Source of the DNA: Apium graveolens
Lineage: Eukaryota; Streptophyta; Magnoliopsida; Apiales; Apiaceae
Reading direction: 5' to 3'
NCBI RefSeq assembly: GCF_009905375.1
Contig: NW_027417544.1
Coordinates: 62,001-126,000, forward strand
DNA: 64,000 nucleotides
The notes beneath the pieces are model-generated. The model was given only the letters and a program-made list of their open reading frames with translations, was not told the origin of the DNA and searched no databases. Shown piece after piece: positions 24,033-34,820 of this stretch (position 1 is its first letter; the number at the start of each line of letters is the position of its first letter). The position numbers and the translations under genes are program-made.

Positions 24033-24898
24033 CTTCTCACAATTTTCTTTTATCTTTTTCTAAAATGAAACTAGTAAAAAAAATTATAAGATGTGAATTA
24101 TAATAACACTTGATTAATTGATTATTAATAAACAATTATATAAATACCTTTATATGACCTAGGCGATTTGACACAAGCTTTTTATTTAACGAGTCAATAT
24201 ATAATAAAACATCTAAAAGTATTGAATTTCTTCTTTGTAGTACTTCATTCTATAAAGATTAACAAACTATTAGAACATGGAGCAAACAAAAAGTCCAAAA
24301 TACAAATTCTACTTTTACAACGACAAGTGATACCTTACAATTTCATACCACTGTCATTCCAAACAAATCCCATTACAACTCAGAACTGATAATAAGACAC
24401 GATTGACAGATAAATATAACTTAATAAAAAAACCCTAATTAACATATAGTGTAACATCCATAAAAGATCCCAAACACAAAATAACATAGAAACGCGAAAG
24501 CAAGGAGGTAAATTAAACAATAATTAACAATAATCGACCAAATTTAATCTTCTCCTAAATTAAATTTAGTGAATTGAAAGAACTTTAGGAAAGATGATTT
24601 GGGGAAAAAATACATTCCGTTCAAGGTTTAATCTTTTCCGAGATTTAACCTTCTTGGAGCTTTAGTCTTTACAAAGATTTAATATTCAGTGTTTGAGAGA
24701 AATATTTCAGCAAAGATTTAATCTTTCGTCGCAGTGGAGATTGTTTGATAGTCTGTGTTTTTTTATTTATTTAATAGACAGCCGGGAAAACAATTTCAGC
24801 AAGCCCGCTCACAAGTTTTGAACAAGACCGCCTAACTTTTGGGCCCAAATCTCTGATCTACTATAACGATTATATAATGTATTGCAATAATATGTATT
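24033..24898. other. Noncoding stretch upstream of the gene relic, with TTTAATCTT motifs
   Basis: No gene was recognised. TTTAATCTT occurs at least three times between about 24540 and 24726, with variants GATTTAACC and GATTTAATATTC between them. One copy is a near-perfect palindrome, AAAGATT-T-AATCTTT (24712-24726). The arrangement is conserved in unit 6 (about 53290-53480). It could be a promoter or 5'-UTR of the minus-strand gene relic, but that is inference. Confidence 0.35.
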
Positions 24899-25859
24899 TG
24901 TAACGACCTCAAAATTTTGGTGATTCAATTGTAATATTTTTAAAATCCCTTGCAATAGACATGAAATCACCTTTCACCAGCAACGTTTTTTGGATGGTTT
25001 TAAAAATCTTGTTGCGAATGCAATTCTATGGTATAGTGAACTAAACCTTGTATAACCATTATTCATCTAATTCCTGATTCTCCTACAGGCTGGAAGTTAT
25101 TCCTCATACATACCCTGATATACTCTGGTGATATTTATGAATTACTTTATGCCCCGAAATAAATGTTTTATTAATGTTAATTATGATTCTATTTTATTGA
25201 ATTATAATATTTATCATGTTGAATTGTTATAGAATTGGATAGGTTTCTAAATATGGAACAGATTCGTGGTCAGACCAGATTGGTGGTCATATTAGGTCAA
25301 TGTGTGCCTTGAATCCAGTATAGAGAACAGAGCTGTGTGCCTTAATCGGGTTAGTGTGTCACTGATCAGCAGCCTAACCTTGGTTTAAAACTTAAAAATG
25401 AATATTCAATTCTAATAGTTGCTTAACAAGGAACTAGATTCCTATGAATCATTTCAATTGATCATTGTTAACACCGGGTTATTATTATTATAACTTGCTG
25501 AGCTAGTTAGCTAACCCTTGTGAATCTATTTAAGTCATTCTATAGTTAAAATGGAAATTATTGGTAACGACGATCCCCAGTCCAGTATGCGATCTAGGAT
25601 TCCCGGTTGAGTTGGATCGAGCTAGTTTGAGTTATGCAAGTTTGTAAGAATGATTTCATTTTCAGTTGTAAGTTAAACTAGTTAGGATTTGGTATGACGT
25701 AATAAAAGTCAAGGTTGTGGTTGGTTTCTCATACTTTAACCTATAGTGATCCGTGGTTGCGTAAATAAGGGTAATTGCATATAATATTTCATATACAGGT
25801 TTATATAATATGTGTGTTGTGAACCCCAAACTTCTGATCCGGGTTTGGAAGGCGTCACA
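24899..25859 (+). mobile_element. Solo-LTR-like block (chromovirus-like), unit 1
   Basis: The 961-bp block starts TGTAACGACC and ends GGCGTCACA, the short inverted TG...CA termini of an LTR. Inner features resemble plant Ty3/gypsy chromovirus LTRs: a CTGAGCTAGTTAGCT stretch, and a 3' end with CCGGGTTTGGAAGGCGTCACA-like sequence. No PBS follows and no 5-bp target duplication is visible (GTATT on the left, ACCAC on the right). It is therefore either a solo LTR whose flank rearranged, or a chance block. The same 961 bp is at 53647-54607. Confidence 0.6.
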
Positions 25860-26636
25860 ACCACCATCTCTGAAGCTAAATCAACTACTAATATTACCTA
25901 ATATACAACCAGTACTACCACTAAAGTTACCAACAATGCTACTATAATTTGCCACTACTAAGACTAACCAATATAACATCAATGCTACCACCTGTAATAC
26001 CATAATTAAACTGGCCATAAATGGAACGGCTTAAGCTAGCACGAACTTCAACACTAACACCAATAATACCACCACTAAGCTACCAATACGACCACTAAGC
26101 TACCACCAATGCCACCACCAATGCCACCACCAATGCCACTACTAAGACTAACTAATATAACATCAAAGCTACCACCTGTAATACCATAATTAAACTGGCC
26201 ATAAATGGAACTGCTTAAGCTTGCACGAACTTGAACACCAACACCAATAATACCACCACCAATTCTCCTGCAAAGATTACCGCTTTCAATGCCACCAATT
26301 GCCCTAATAAGAGCACCAGGACCAATGACACCATCAATGCCAGCAAATCCACTACTAATATTATCATTTCTGGTACCACCAATGTAACCACTAAAGATGC
26401 TAGCCTTGCTGCCACCAATCCCACTTTTAAAACTACCCAATATACCACCAATGCTACCACCACTTATGCCATTATTAAAGTTACCACCAATGATACTCCT
26501 TAAGTTAGCACGAACTTCACCACCAACAATCCCACCACCAATTCCACTCCGAAGATTACGACTACTAGTGCCACCAATTGGACTAGTAAAATTACCATCA
26601 CCAGTGACACCGCCAAAAATATTACTACTGGATTAA
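25860..26636. repeat. ACC-rich low-complexity tract with 184-bp internal duplication, unit 1
   Basis: The tract is built of degenerate ACCACCAATGCC-type triplets. A larger direct repeat is present: ACTAAGACTAACCAATATAA at about 25957 recurs as ACTAAGACTAACTAATATAA at about 26141. Each continues through CTGGCCATAAATGGAAC and TTAAGCT.GCACGAACTT into CACCAATAATACCACC. The 184-bp spacing is not a multiple of three. A third diverged copy begins near 26490. Unit 6 has only one copy of this block plus the diverged one. Confidence 0.8.
26075..26632 (-). CDS. Glycine-rich open frame, possible exon, unit 1
   Basis: A minus-strand frame stays open for 186 codons, including its stop, with the repeated pattern GGxxGGG and GGI. 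It is preceded on its 5' side by TTTCTTTAATCCAG, a credible 3' splice site, and has no early Met, so it would be an internal exon. Protein-level repeats share the pattern E/QVRA.L.S.I.G.FN.GI.GGS (about residues 50-75 and 130-155). The open frame is shared with unit 6 (168 codons) despite many substitutions. It could encode a plant glycine-rich, cell-wall-type protein. Equally, biased triplet DNA lacks stops on this strand by composition, so real coding status is doubtful. Confidence 0.35.
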   Translation of the reverse strand, partial: SSSNIFGGVTGDGNFTSPIGGTSSRNLRSGIGGGIVGGEVRANLRSIIGGNFNNGISGGSIGGILGSFKSGIGGSKASIFSGYIGGTRNDNISSGFAGIDGVIGPGALIRAIGGIESGNLCRRIGGGIIGVGVQVRASLSSSIYGQFNYGITGGSFDVILVSLSSGIGGGIGGGIGGSLVVVLVA

Positions 26637-27059
26637 AGAAAAACCATAACTCTATAGTTTTCAATTAGTTACGGATCTATAGAAGTTACTAAGCACCGGG
26701 TTCTAGTGAGGCTGAAAATGGTGACCCTACCTATTCATGTATTGAAAATATAAGTTCTTTCAACACTAAAAAATTTCCCAAACAAAGCCTACATATCTAT
26801 CAAGTAAGAAATCTCATTTTCAACCATGTGTGTTGTGAAATGAAGTTAAAAAGTGATGGGGCTTCGTGAGATGGTAAACTCCGAATATAAGTAAACTTCG
26901 TGTTTTATTAGGTCAACAGAGAGTAATTTAGAGTTTTTTGTCATATATACATTAGAAAAAAAAACACATCCCACATAGATCCACTTGCACTATCTGCATT
27001 TATATTAATAATATATATTGGCATGGTAAAAGTTAAAGAATAACAAAGAAACCTTACAC
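26637..27059. other. AT-rich stretch without recognisable gene
   Basis: Lies between the glycine-rich frame and the signal-peptide-like block. If those are exons of one minus-strand gene, this would be the intron. No other feature seen. Confidence 0.3.
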
Positions 27060-27150
27060 GGTATATTGATGAAGAGAAACGGATGGCACTTGGAGCATTT
27101 TCTTCATTGTTTTCAGAAGTTGTTGCAAGTAGCAAGAAAAATATAATTCC
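27060..27150 (-). CDS. Signal-peptide-like exon candidate upstream of the glycine-rich frame, unit 1
   Basis: After a TTTTCACAG acceptor-like site the minus strand reads GIIFFLLLATTSENNEENAPS, then RFSSSIY. This is a hydrophobic core followed by a small-residue cleavage-like site and a polar segment, as in plant secreted peptides. Unit 6 keeps GIIFFLLLAT.S.NNEENAPSA at about 55742-55810. It lies about 430 bp upstream of the glycine-rich frame on the same strand, consistent with one secreted glycine-rich protein gene. A start exon could not be joined in frame. Low confidence. Confidence 0.3.
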
Positions 27151-28950
27151 TGTGAAAATGACTCTAAAGTAAGGTCATACATACACATAAAATAAATTTA
27201 ATAGTATAATTCAACAAATATGAACATAAAATATAAATAATGCCTGGGCTTATGTTCTATAAATTTTCATTTTTTTCATATATCATGTATTTGAGTATTT
27301 ATGATGAACAAAAAAAATTAATAGAAATGTAACTGATTTTTTTTCTAACCTTGACATATAATCTTGAAAGGATAATTCTTGACATAGAGGTCATGTAAAA
27401 ACAAATACAAGTGACATTCCATGTAAATCTACATACATATATACATGGAAAATGGGATACTTATTTTCGTGTTTGATTTCTACCAAAAGTTTATGCAAAT
27501 AACACATATGAAAAGAAAATGAAGAAACAGGGAAATATAAATTATTACCTTAACTTTGTTAAACAACATCAATTCATGATAACCTGTAAACCTTATCCAC
27601 TTAGTCCTCCACCAATTCATTTGATTAGTCCTCCACCAATTCATTTGGAGATGTGTTTAACCTTAGAGCACCAAAACACTCTTTCATAGAAAATACAAAT
27701 AACTCCAAAACAGTATTATGGCATATTTGATGGCCATGTACAAATTCATTTTGTTTGTAAGGGCGGCGGGCTTGTGCTGATATTAGGGTTTTACCTACCT
27801 TTTTAATATTCTATATTTTGCAGGCCCAATTATATATCATGGGTTTCAATGGGCCCAATTTTGTTTAAATTATTTTTTATCTTAGTATTAATTTCTTATT
27901 ACAAATTAAAAAATTTTCTTTTTATAAAAATATAATTTAACAAAGTCTGCTCCATGTATTATACAAACTAATTGGGTGTTGATTTACAACCATAAGTAAA
28001 CATGCATTACTCTAATTTATTTTGTATTGTAAATAAAATGAGATTCTATAAATTAAGTGGTAAGAATTTTATAAAAAACTTAACTAAAAATGATATTTTC
28101 TCGGAAATTTAAAATTTTATTTAGTGAAATTATATATAAATTCCCTACTGACCTCAACTAACAATAATATATGTACTACTACAACCCTAACTAAGAATAA
28201 TAGAAGTACTACTATCATACATTCAAGTCTTAAAAACCTCTCAAAATAATTCAGATATTATTGGTCATGTAAAAATTAATATTACCATAACAACATTTAA
28301 TCAAATTAAATTTCTAGAGGTATAAGATATATTCCAAATTTTTGACAAACAAGTTATACGTATGGGAAAAATGATACAATTTTAAAAATATTTACTAATT
28401 ACTATCTTTATTTAAACATAGGAATTAAAATGAATGATAATATGATTGTTGATTTTTATTCTACTCTTAGTCAATTTGATTTGAACAAGTAAAATGACAA
28501 TATATTGTGGGTAACACTATATATACCATATTCATTCACCGGTTGATTGGGAAAAATCTAAATTGGGAAGAAATTGAATGAGAAATGCAGCTGATAGTGT
28601 CTAAGTACATAAGTTGTTTGACTTACCCATATGTACTTTGACATAATTATAATGAATATTTTTAATATTTTCAATTCTAATGAAAATTTATTATTTAAAA
28701 CAATGCTTATATTTATAAACTTGTTTTGTAACTCAAAATTTTTAATAGACAAGTTTTCCAACAAATTTTGGGTTTTTTTACAAGGTGGGTATGAAATGCA
28801 AAGAGAACATTATTTTGTCAAATATGTACCAAAATATAATTCCATTATTTTTTTAAGATGAATAAAGAGGATACGTACAAAAATTACTTCTAGAATTTCC
28901 TTCTTTGAATAAAATTATTAATATTAAACTTTAATTCAAAAAAAAATATT
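27151..28950. other. AT-rich tail of unit 1, no gene recognised
   Basis: It contains a tandem duplication of TTAGTCCTCCACCAATTCAT (27600-27645; single in unit 6 near 56261) and long A/T runs. Short open frames at 28558-28861 lie on both strands and have no recognisable motif. They are disrupted in the other copy, so they are not called as genes. Confidence 0.5.
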
Positions 28951-30170
28951 ATTTTAAAAAGATATGTAAAATTATTAATTTTACATGAACGAAGTTCAAA
29001 AAACATGTATTATGGGATGAAGTATATTCTACTAAGTTTGGCCTAAGATTTTATGTAATTCATCATTTATATTGACTTTGGTATGAAATGACTATTATGG
29101 CCCAATAAGCATTTTTTTTATATAACAAATAGTAGAAAATGACTACTTAAATTTCATACCAACTTTGTAATTTTTTAGTTATGATTTGAATCTACCGATA
29201 TATTAGTGTTAGAAAATATTTTTCTTAAAAAAAATATTTTAATAATCATGCAAAGTAATGATTTAAGCAGAAAATTATAAGTTTCTAACTTCAGTTGAGA
29301 AAATTTTATAATGAAAATATGTTTTCGACAAATAATTAATACTTACAAAAATATATTAAAATTATTTAAATGTCATTTACATTACTTATATTTTGTACTC
29401 ACCATTTTTTATAGTTCTTTGAGTAATTTTAATCCAAATTAGTTATTTGAATAAACATTTCTTGCAAATATTTTAAGAAAATATAAGAAAATAATAAGAT
29501 CACCAAATTCCAAGAAAAAATATTAAAAAAGGAGATCAAAATTTAAATTCAAAGTTTATCAAATCCCAGAACATACCTCAATTTGTGCCCAAAGGCGGAA
29601 CCTACCCATGTGGTAGGAATTGAGTTCTGATTTCCTGAAAATTAAAAAATGGTTTATAAAACTTCAAAAAAAATGGTGTCAAAAGTTGATGATATTAGTA
29701 AATAACTATCACATTTTTTCCATTAGTATTTCATATGAGAGTTTAACAAAAATGACCTCATCACTATTTATTGATGAATACTTCTCATCAATATTGTTCG
29801 TATTAGTATTTTTTTGATATTATAGCATATGTATTAGGATTCCTTATTGATTTTATCTTTATATTGATTGGGTAAGTGTGCAGTATAGAAGCAAAAATTA
29901 GGTTAACACTAGTAGGTTAACACTTGTGCATTTATTTTATCATAGGCATAACCTACAAGCTCTCAAGATATTTGCTCATGTACAGCTAGGGAATTTTGTA
30001 ATAAGTTTTTATTCAATAATGTAAAAACTATTCTTCATTATTGAGTACATAATTGGATTTGATTGTTGTAATTATATTGACCCCCTCTATAGGTAATTAA
30101 AGGCCTAAAAATTGATATCAAAGCTTGGTGTTTATATAAAATCACTTTAAGATCGAGAAAATAATTATTA

Positions 30171-31075
30171 ATGGCAGATAATGAAACTCAACAAAATGTG
30201 TGGTCACCATTAGCCATAAACCAAATCAACAACAATATGAGCAGATATGAAACCCTCAAATTTCCAATCTTGAAAATTAATGAATATCATTTATATCAAT
30301 ATCATTTATGTAAAGTCCAGATGACTATTGACACACTTAGGCGGTTAAGTGTAAGGCACAACGACTATCAAGAAGATTCCAAGGAGAATACTCAATCACC
30401 AGTATGAGCACTTTGACTCAAAAGTTGATGAGTCTTTTTTTGAAATCTATGATAGATTTCAGAAATTGTTGAATGATTTGTGACTTGTTGACATAGAGTA
30501 TGATTCAGCAGATTCAAACTTGAAGGTTCTTCTTGCACTTCCTCAAAAGTGTGACTTGAAATTTATATCAATAAGGGATAACTATGATCTTGAAGACACA
30601 TCTCTAGTTCAAATATATGGAATTATCAAAACTAATGAACTGGAGATGGAGTAGAAATGTAAGACCAAATGGGACAAGACATGTTTCTCTCAGGGTAGAG
30701 GAAAAAAACAAGAGAGAAATTTGCAAGAAAGAGCCATTTCAAAATGAAAGGCCATCATTCTATAGTCTGACACTGAGTCTCAAATACTCATGATGACTTA
30801 CAAAATTATTGAGGAACTGAAATTGATCATGGAAATGATGAAGATATCCTACAAATTGATGCACTTTTAGTTAAAAAGTTTAGAAATATGGTCTTTATAG
30901 ACTTTAAAAAAAATGTTTTTGAAAAAAAGGTCGGAGTTCCTCCAACTTTACCGTGATAAGAGGAATTAAAGGAAGAATGATGGCAAGGAGTCAAGGTATG
31001 GGAAAATTACGATCAAGTGCTATAATTGTGATGAAATCGGACGTTTTGTTGCTCATGCAGAAAGCCAAACTAAAT
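30171..31075 (+). pseudogene. gag: Ty1/copia gag relic, unit 2
   Basis: This copy keeps the start: MADNETQQNVWSPLAINQ, then RYETLKFPILKIN. About 220 bp after the first third are missing: ATGACTATTGACACACTTAG jumps to the GGCGGTTAAGTG stretch. The C-terminal half is interrupted by stops. The zinc knuckle reads CYNCDEIGRFVAH, with the metal-binding His changed to Arg and the last Cys missing. A PBS-like TTGATATCAAAGC lies near 30112. Confidence 0.8.
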
Positions 31076-31489
31076 AATTATCGATGATCCAATTTAAAGT
31101 CCAATTATATAACAACTATATTGACTTATTATTATTGAATCAATATTTGTAAATAAGGCACTTGAGTTATTATTGCTATTTAAGCAAGCAAAATAACTTC
31201 TAATTGGATTTATCTTCTTGTACCTAGATAATCCATCAAGAAACTAACAATTTATGTTTTCAATAGAATTGGTCAGACCAAAATTCAAGACTTGTTCCAC
31301 TAAAACCAAGTCCTAACAACACTTTAAATACTCATTTAAATTTGATAAAATTTACATATAAATAAGTCAACAAAGAAACCTGCAAATCAATGCAAGAAGC
31401 AGTGTTTAAGATATAGTAACTCTAATATAGACCACCCCAAATGAAGCATGTTTTTTATATAGTATTTAGCATAAAATGATTTAGAAATA

Positions 31490-33167
31490 GTTGTTGCAAT
31501 CACTAATGGGTAATTCAGGATGGAATCATTAGCATGATGTTCTCCAAGTATGCAGAAGTAGCATCAACCCCACTTCCAAGTTGTACCAAGTAACCAATAT
31601 CCTTAAGAATCATCTCCATACGAGTAAGACAACCTATAACTTGCAACTACAGTAAACACGTGTAAGTTTATAGTAGAATATTTATAAATATTTCATTATT
31701 CTTCGAAATGACTAGTAAGAGGTAAATAGAGAAAATATTTATAACTTGTCTGGTTTATGAGTGATTGTGTGGTCTTAGCTAACGGAAGTAGGATACAAGG
31801 TTATGGCTCATATTATGAATTTGACATAGTTTTGTTAAAGCTTCTCAAAAAGAATTGAGGAACTAACATATTTTACTATTAATCTTGTCTTTGGTCAATA
31901 TGTAGATGCAACAAAATCTATAACATTGAATATAAGAAATTACAATATACCTCATTTAGATTTCTAACATGATCTATCCACGAATTCTTTCATGCTACTT
32001 TATTAAGTCCAAGCCATAAGATCCAGTTGTATCATTCTATGCCCTTATAATAACTTCTGAACTATCAATGTACGCAGGTACCATAACCGTATTAACAATA
32101 TGACTAATATGACTAAAGCATTCATCTTTCTCCGTGCAGTTTTTCAGCCCCCAGGCCTCCACAACAAACATGTGATATGAACATATAGTCACACAATATC
32201 AAAATTTGTAAAACAGAGATGAGCACAGAATAATCCGATTCTTAAAATTCTATAAGCAATTAGATGATGAAATAAAAATCGACTACAATTAAAATCATTA
32301 AACTTGTAATTCTTAAATCATCTATAAACTGAACTGGTGTGTAATATTTACCTTGTATCTACAAATAAAGGTTTCAACATGTTTCTACTTTCTATGCATC
32401 ACACAAAGAATACATAATCAAACAAAAAGTATTTTCAGTGTTTTGCTTAAGCTGTGTATAAGAACAAAGCATTTAACTAGTTGTTTTGCAAGGGGAGTGT
32501 GCCTTGCTATTACGTTATCAAGTCTTTACTCGATAATTAGATCAAGTGATTCTCTCGGACCACATAAAAGTTGAATGGAAGCAGTACAAAATCTCTTGTT
32601 CAATTTGTTTCACCTTTTTGGCTCTCATTGTGTAAGCAACTCATGACTTCTTATTTATATATAAAAAATAATATATAAGACTCTTTTTAGGAGGGTTAGG
32701 TGGGTCAGATATATTTCAACATATAAAGTGAATTCAATAATTATTGTAGTTTTCGAGAATCAGTAATATATGATCACATTTTATGTAATACAACTTATGT
32801 ATTATAAACACTATTAGATATTGTCGGTTGTGAATTTTCGCACAAAAAATCATATAATAACGCTATGTTAAATCGTAGAAATATATAAAAACACTTTCCA
32901 AGATAATCAAAAATTAATAACTTGTCCTTCTCTGAGAACAACGTTGTCATCAATATCACCAACACCTAGAAAATGCTTGATGTACCAATGGATCATCATT
33001 CGAGCACACCTTGACGCTTAATGATATATAATGATATTGCTAAATGGTAAGGTTTTCTCGAAAAACTTTATCAAAATATCCCCAATTTATTTTAGTTCCT
33101 CTATAAGAGAATAGTACTGAGTAATGGTATTTGATTTCTTAAACCTTAAATCTCATAAACATAGTTA
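31490..33167 (-). pseudogene. 3' half of the unidentified gene relic, unit 2
   Basis: Equivalent to about 20640-22345 of unit 1. It carries the terminal block (with a stop after IPS), the DERFSHISHI-type block, the EERLDN/MLYSYMQ block and the MIHWYIKHF block near 32930-33010. The first exon blocks and the LINE are absent because the unit is cut at 33167. Confidence 0.5.
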
Positions 33168-33676
33168 AAAAATGGCTTATAAAACTTCAAAAAAATTGGT
33201 GTCAAAAGATGATTATATTAGTATATAACTATCTCATTTTTTCCATTAGTATTTCATATGAGAGTTTAACAAAAATGACCTTATCACTATTTATTGATGA
33301 ATACTTCTCATCAACATTGTTCATATTAGTATTTTTTTGATATTATAGCATATGTATTAGGATTCCTTATTGATTTTATCTTTATATTGATTGTGTAAGT
33401 GTGCAGTATATAAGCATAAATTAGGTTAACACTGGTGAATTTTTTTTATCATACAATAACCTACAAGCTCTCAAGATATTTGCTCATGTTGAGCTAGAGA
33501 ATTTTGTAATAAGTTTATATTCAATAATATAAAAACTATTATTCATTATTAAGTACATAATTGGATTTGATTGTTATAATTATATTGACCCCCTATAGGT
33601 AATTAAAGGCCTAAAAATTGATATCAAATCTTGGTGTTTATATAAAATCACTTTAAGATCCAGAAAATAACCATTA

Positions 33677-34820
33677 ATGCAGATAACGAAACTCAACAAA
33701 ATGTGCGGTCATCATTAGCCATAAACCAAATCAACAACAATATGAGCAGATATGAAACCCTCAAATTTCCAATCTTGAAAATTAATAAATACCCTTTTTG
33801 TAAAGTGGAGAAGACTATATGTCTGCACGTAACAGATCGTGAATACTCGAAGGGATTTATGATGGACCTCATTAGCCCATGAAATTGGTTGTTACTATTA
33901 TGGTCAAGAAAAAAAGGCAAAAGTCGGACATTTTTGCATAAAAATCTAGACAGTGTGATTTCCCCTAGGTTTATTGGATGCAAAACTATCAAGGAAATTT
34001 GAGACACTTTGGTGGTTAAGTGTAAAGCACAACGCCTTTCAAGAAGGTTCGAAGGACAATGCTCTATCACCGGTATGAGCACTTTGACTCAAAAGTTGAT
34101 GAGTCTTTGTTTGAAATCTATGATATATTTGAGAAATTGTTGAATGATTTGTCACTTGTTGACATAGAGTATGATCCAGCACATTCAAACTTGAAGGTTC
34201 TTCTTGCAATCCCTCAAAAGTGTGACTTGAAAGTTATACCAATAAGGGATAACTATGATCTTGAAGATACATCTCTAGTTGAGATATATGGAATTCTGAA
34301 ACTAATGAACCGCACATGGAGTAGAAAAGTAAGACGAAATGGGACAAGACATGTTTCTTTGAGGGTAGAGGAAAAACAAGAGAAAAATTTGAAAGAAAGA
34401 GTCATTTCAAAATGAAAGGCCATGATTGTATAGTCTGACACTGAGTCTCAAATACTCGTGATGACTTACAAAATTATTCAAGAACTGAAATTGATCATGG
34501 TAATGATGAAGATATCCTACAAATTGATACTCTTTTAGTTAAAAAGTTTAGAAATATGGGCTATATAGACTTCAAAAAAATGTTTTTGAAAGAAAGGCTA
34601 TAGTTACTCGAACTTTACCCTGATAAGAGGAATTAAAGGAAAAATGATCGCAAGGAGTCAAGGAAAATTACAAGTCAAAGGTCAAGTGCTATAATTGTGA
34701 CAAACTCTGAGAAGAAGCAAGCCTTGAACAGCAAGAAGAAGAATTGAATCAAGTTTTGACCAGAAGAACAATTGGGATGATACATTACAAGAGTACAAAC
34801 TATGCTCACAAAAAATTGCA
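33677..34820 (+). pseudogene. gag: Ty1/copia gag relic, unit 3
   Basis: The initial ATG is followed by a 1-bp loss (ATGCAGAT for ATGGCAGAT). Motifs RYETLKFPILKIN, then stops, then a continuous 118-codon frame at 34059-34415 from MLYHRYEHF through LVDIEYDPAHSNLKVLL and IRDNYDLEDTSLVEIYGIL to RHVSLRVEEKQEK. A 1-bp deletion after YGILK removes the TAG stop seen in unit 1 and throws the reading into the frame of the native-looking RHVSLRVEEK tail. The zinc knuckle is deleted: CYNC is followed directly by GACAAACTCTGAG. A PBS-like site lies at 33618-33630. Confidence 0.8.

Larger units (their letters stand above)
1..28950. repeat. Tandem segment unit 1 (full-length, with 16.8-kb insertion)
   Basis: This is the most complete copy of the repeated segment. 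It begins with the same AT-rich leader that reappears near 28951 and 57521, followed by gag relic, spacer, minus-strand gene relic, LTR-like block, ACC-rich tract and AT-rich tail. Removing the insertion at 1744-18534 leaves about 12.2 kb. Compared with unit 2, the leader lacks about 270 bp near position 139. Boundaries are defined only by where the next copy starts, so the true start of the duplicated segment is unknown. Confidence 0.8.
28951..33167. repeat. Tandem segment unit 2 (truncated, internally deleted)
   Basis: It starts with the leader palindrome at 28965 and keeps the longer leader lacking in unit 1. Two spacer deletions are visible by comparison with unit 1: at about 31074 (gag tail joined to AATTATCGATGATCC) and at about 31161 (AAATAAGGCAC joined to TTGAGTTATTATTGC). 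It ends inside the gene relic where ACATAGTTA joins AAAATGGCTTAT. Confidence 0.75.

Noticed and set aside
26231..26636. Plus-strand Thr/Asn-rich and Pro/Leu-rich frames in the ACC-rich tract
   Set aside because: Triplet-biased DNA is open in several frames. Only the minus glycine-rich frame has a splice-like border and conserved non-repeat residues.
28558..28861. Overlapping 68- and 76-codon frames on both strands
   Set aside because: No motif; the unit 6 counterpart is broken by deletions, and composition is AT-rich background.
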